Source: Marsupella aquatica
Taxonomy: Eukaryota > Marchantiophyta
NCBI GenBank assembly: GCA_973895155.1
Contig: OZ316893.1
Span: 18,166,001-18,230,000, forward strand
Reading direction: 5' to 3'
DNA length: 64,000 nucleotides
Shown here: piece after piece, positions 63,912 through 64,000 of the stretch
Numbering within the stretch: the stretch's first letter is position 1
How the letters are laid out: each line of letters opens with the position of its first letter
The notes under the pieces: generated by a model
Databases searched by the model: none
Told to the model about the DNA's origin: nothing
Seen by the model: only the letters and a program-made list of their open reading frames with translations
Program-made: the position numbers and the translations under genes

Positions 63912-64000
63912 ATGGCATGGAATGTTTCAGGACTTTCCATAGAAACAGCAATTGGAGGGGAACCTTTGTTTGAGAATTTTGACATCTTGCTTTTCACGGA
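63912..64000 (+). CDS. Start of LINE ORF 2 (endonuclease), cut by the window end
   Basis: ATG at 63912 followed by AWNVSGL and FDILLFTE, the first motif of the apurinic endonuclease-like domain that begins plant LINE ORF 2 (usually NVRGL...DI..L.ET). 21 bases after the ORF 1 stop. Confidence 0.7.
   Translation, partial: MAWNVSGLSIETAIGGEPLFENFDILLFT

Noticed and set aside
1-64000. tRNA or rRNA genes
   Set aside because: No cloverleaf, A/B box pair or rRNA signature was recognised by eye; a covariance-model scan would be needed to exclude them.

Overview
The window looks like nuclear DNA from a plant-lineage eukaryote with a large, repeat-swollen genome, most likely a charophyte green alga (for example a Chara-like alga). 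This rests on four things: one ordinary gene encoding a plant LEC14B/DCAF11-type WD40 protein, CCCTAAA plant-type telomere heptamers, nested Ty3/gypsy and LINE elements filling almost everything else, and a gypsy element carrying a cytosine DNA methyltransferase. Methyltransferase-bearing retrotransposons are, to my knowledge, described from charophytes and dinoflagellates. The species call is inference.

Layout. 1-2437 is the left-cut end of a family-I long-terminal-repeat unit (minus strand). 2438-12406 is host DNA with the WD40 gene (6086-7951, minus) and a decayed LINE (about 9335-11320, minus). 12411-26213 is element H (minus): gag, protease, a complete DNMT3/DRM-like methyltransferase, RT/RNase H, integrase and a C-terminal PHD finger. 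Its integrase is split by a 4141-bp insertion (14149-18289, TSD TCAAT) carrying a 618-codon coiled-coil ORF. 27511-32212 is a 4.7-kb unit B (TSD CACCA) with a broken coiled-coil ORF. 32751-39281 is element C (family I), interrupted by a 2683-bp unit (34995-37677, TSD CCCAT). C is cut by LTR G (39282-40631), which abuts the 3.9-kb LTR of element D (40632-44529), whose pol follows to 47699 (minus). D is interrupted by the complete 13.4-kb element E (47705-61095, TSD GTTGC, 1.86-kb LTRs) and by a second family-B copy, F (from 61110), itself entered by a LINE (about 63500 to the window end).

Main points. (1) H joins a de novo-type DNA methyltransferase and a PHD histone reader in one retrotransposon polyprotein. 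(2) Several units with TG...CA ends, 5-bp target duplications and no pol (2.7 to 4.7 kb) carry an ORF and, near the right end, a small hairpin whose closing base pair covaries between units. They look like giant ORF-bearing LTRs left as solo LTRs. (3) The LTR of E encodes an RPA1-like OB-fold protein in U3 and a second conserved protein segment in R/U5; the latter is conserved at protein level in the diverged LTR G. (4) A recurring domain, usually with a coiled-coil tail, is carried by families I, B/F and E in different positions relative to pol.

All boundaries, target duplications and motifs were read by eye. No alignment, HMM or database search was run.
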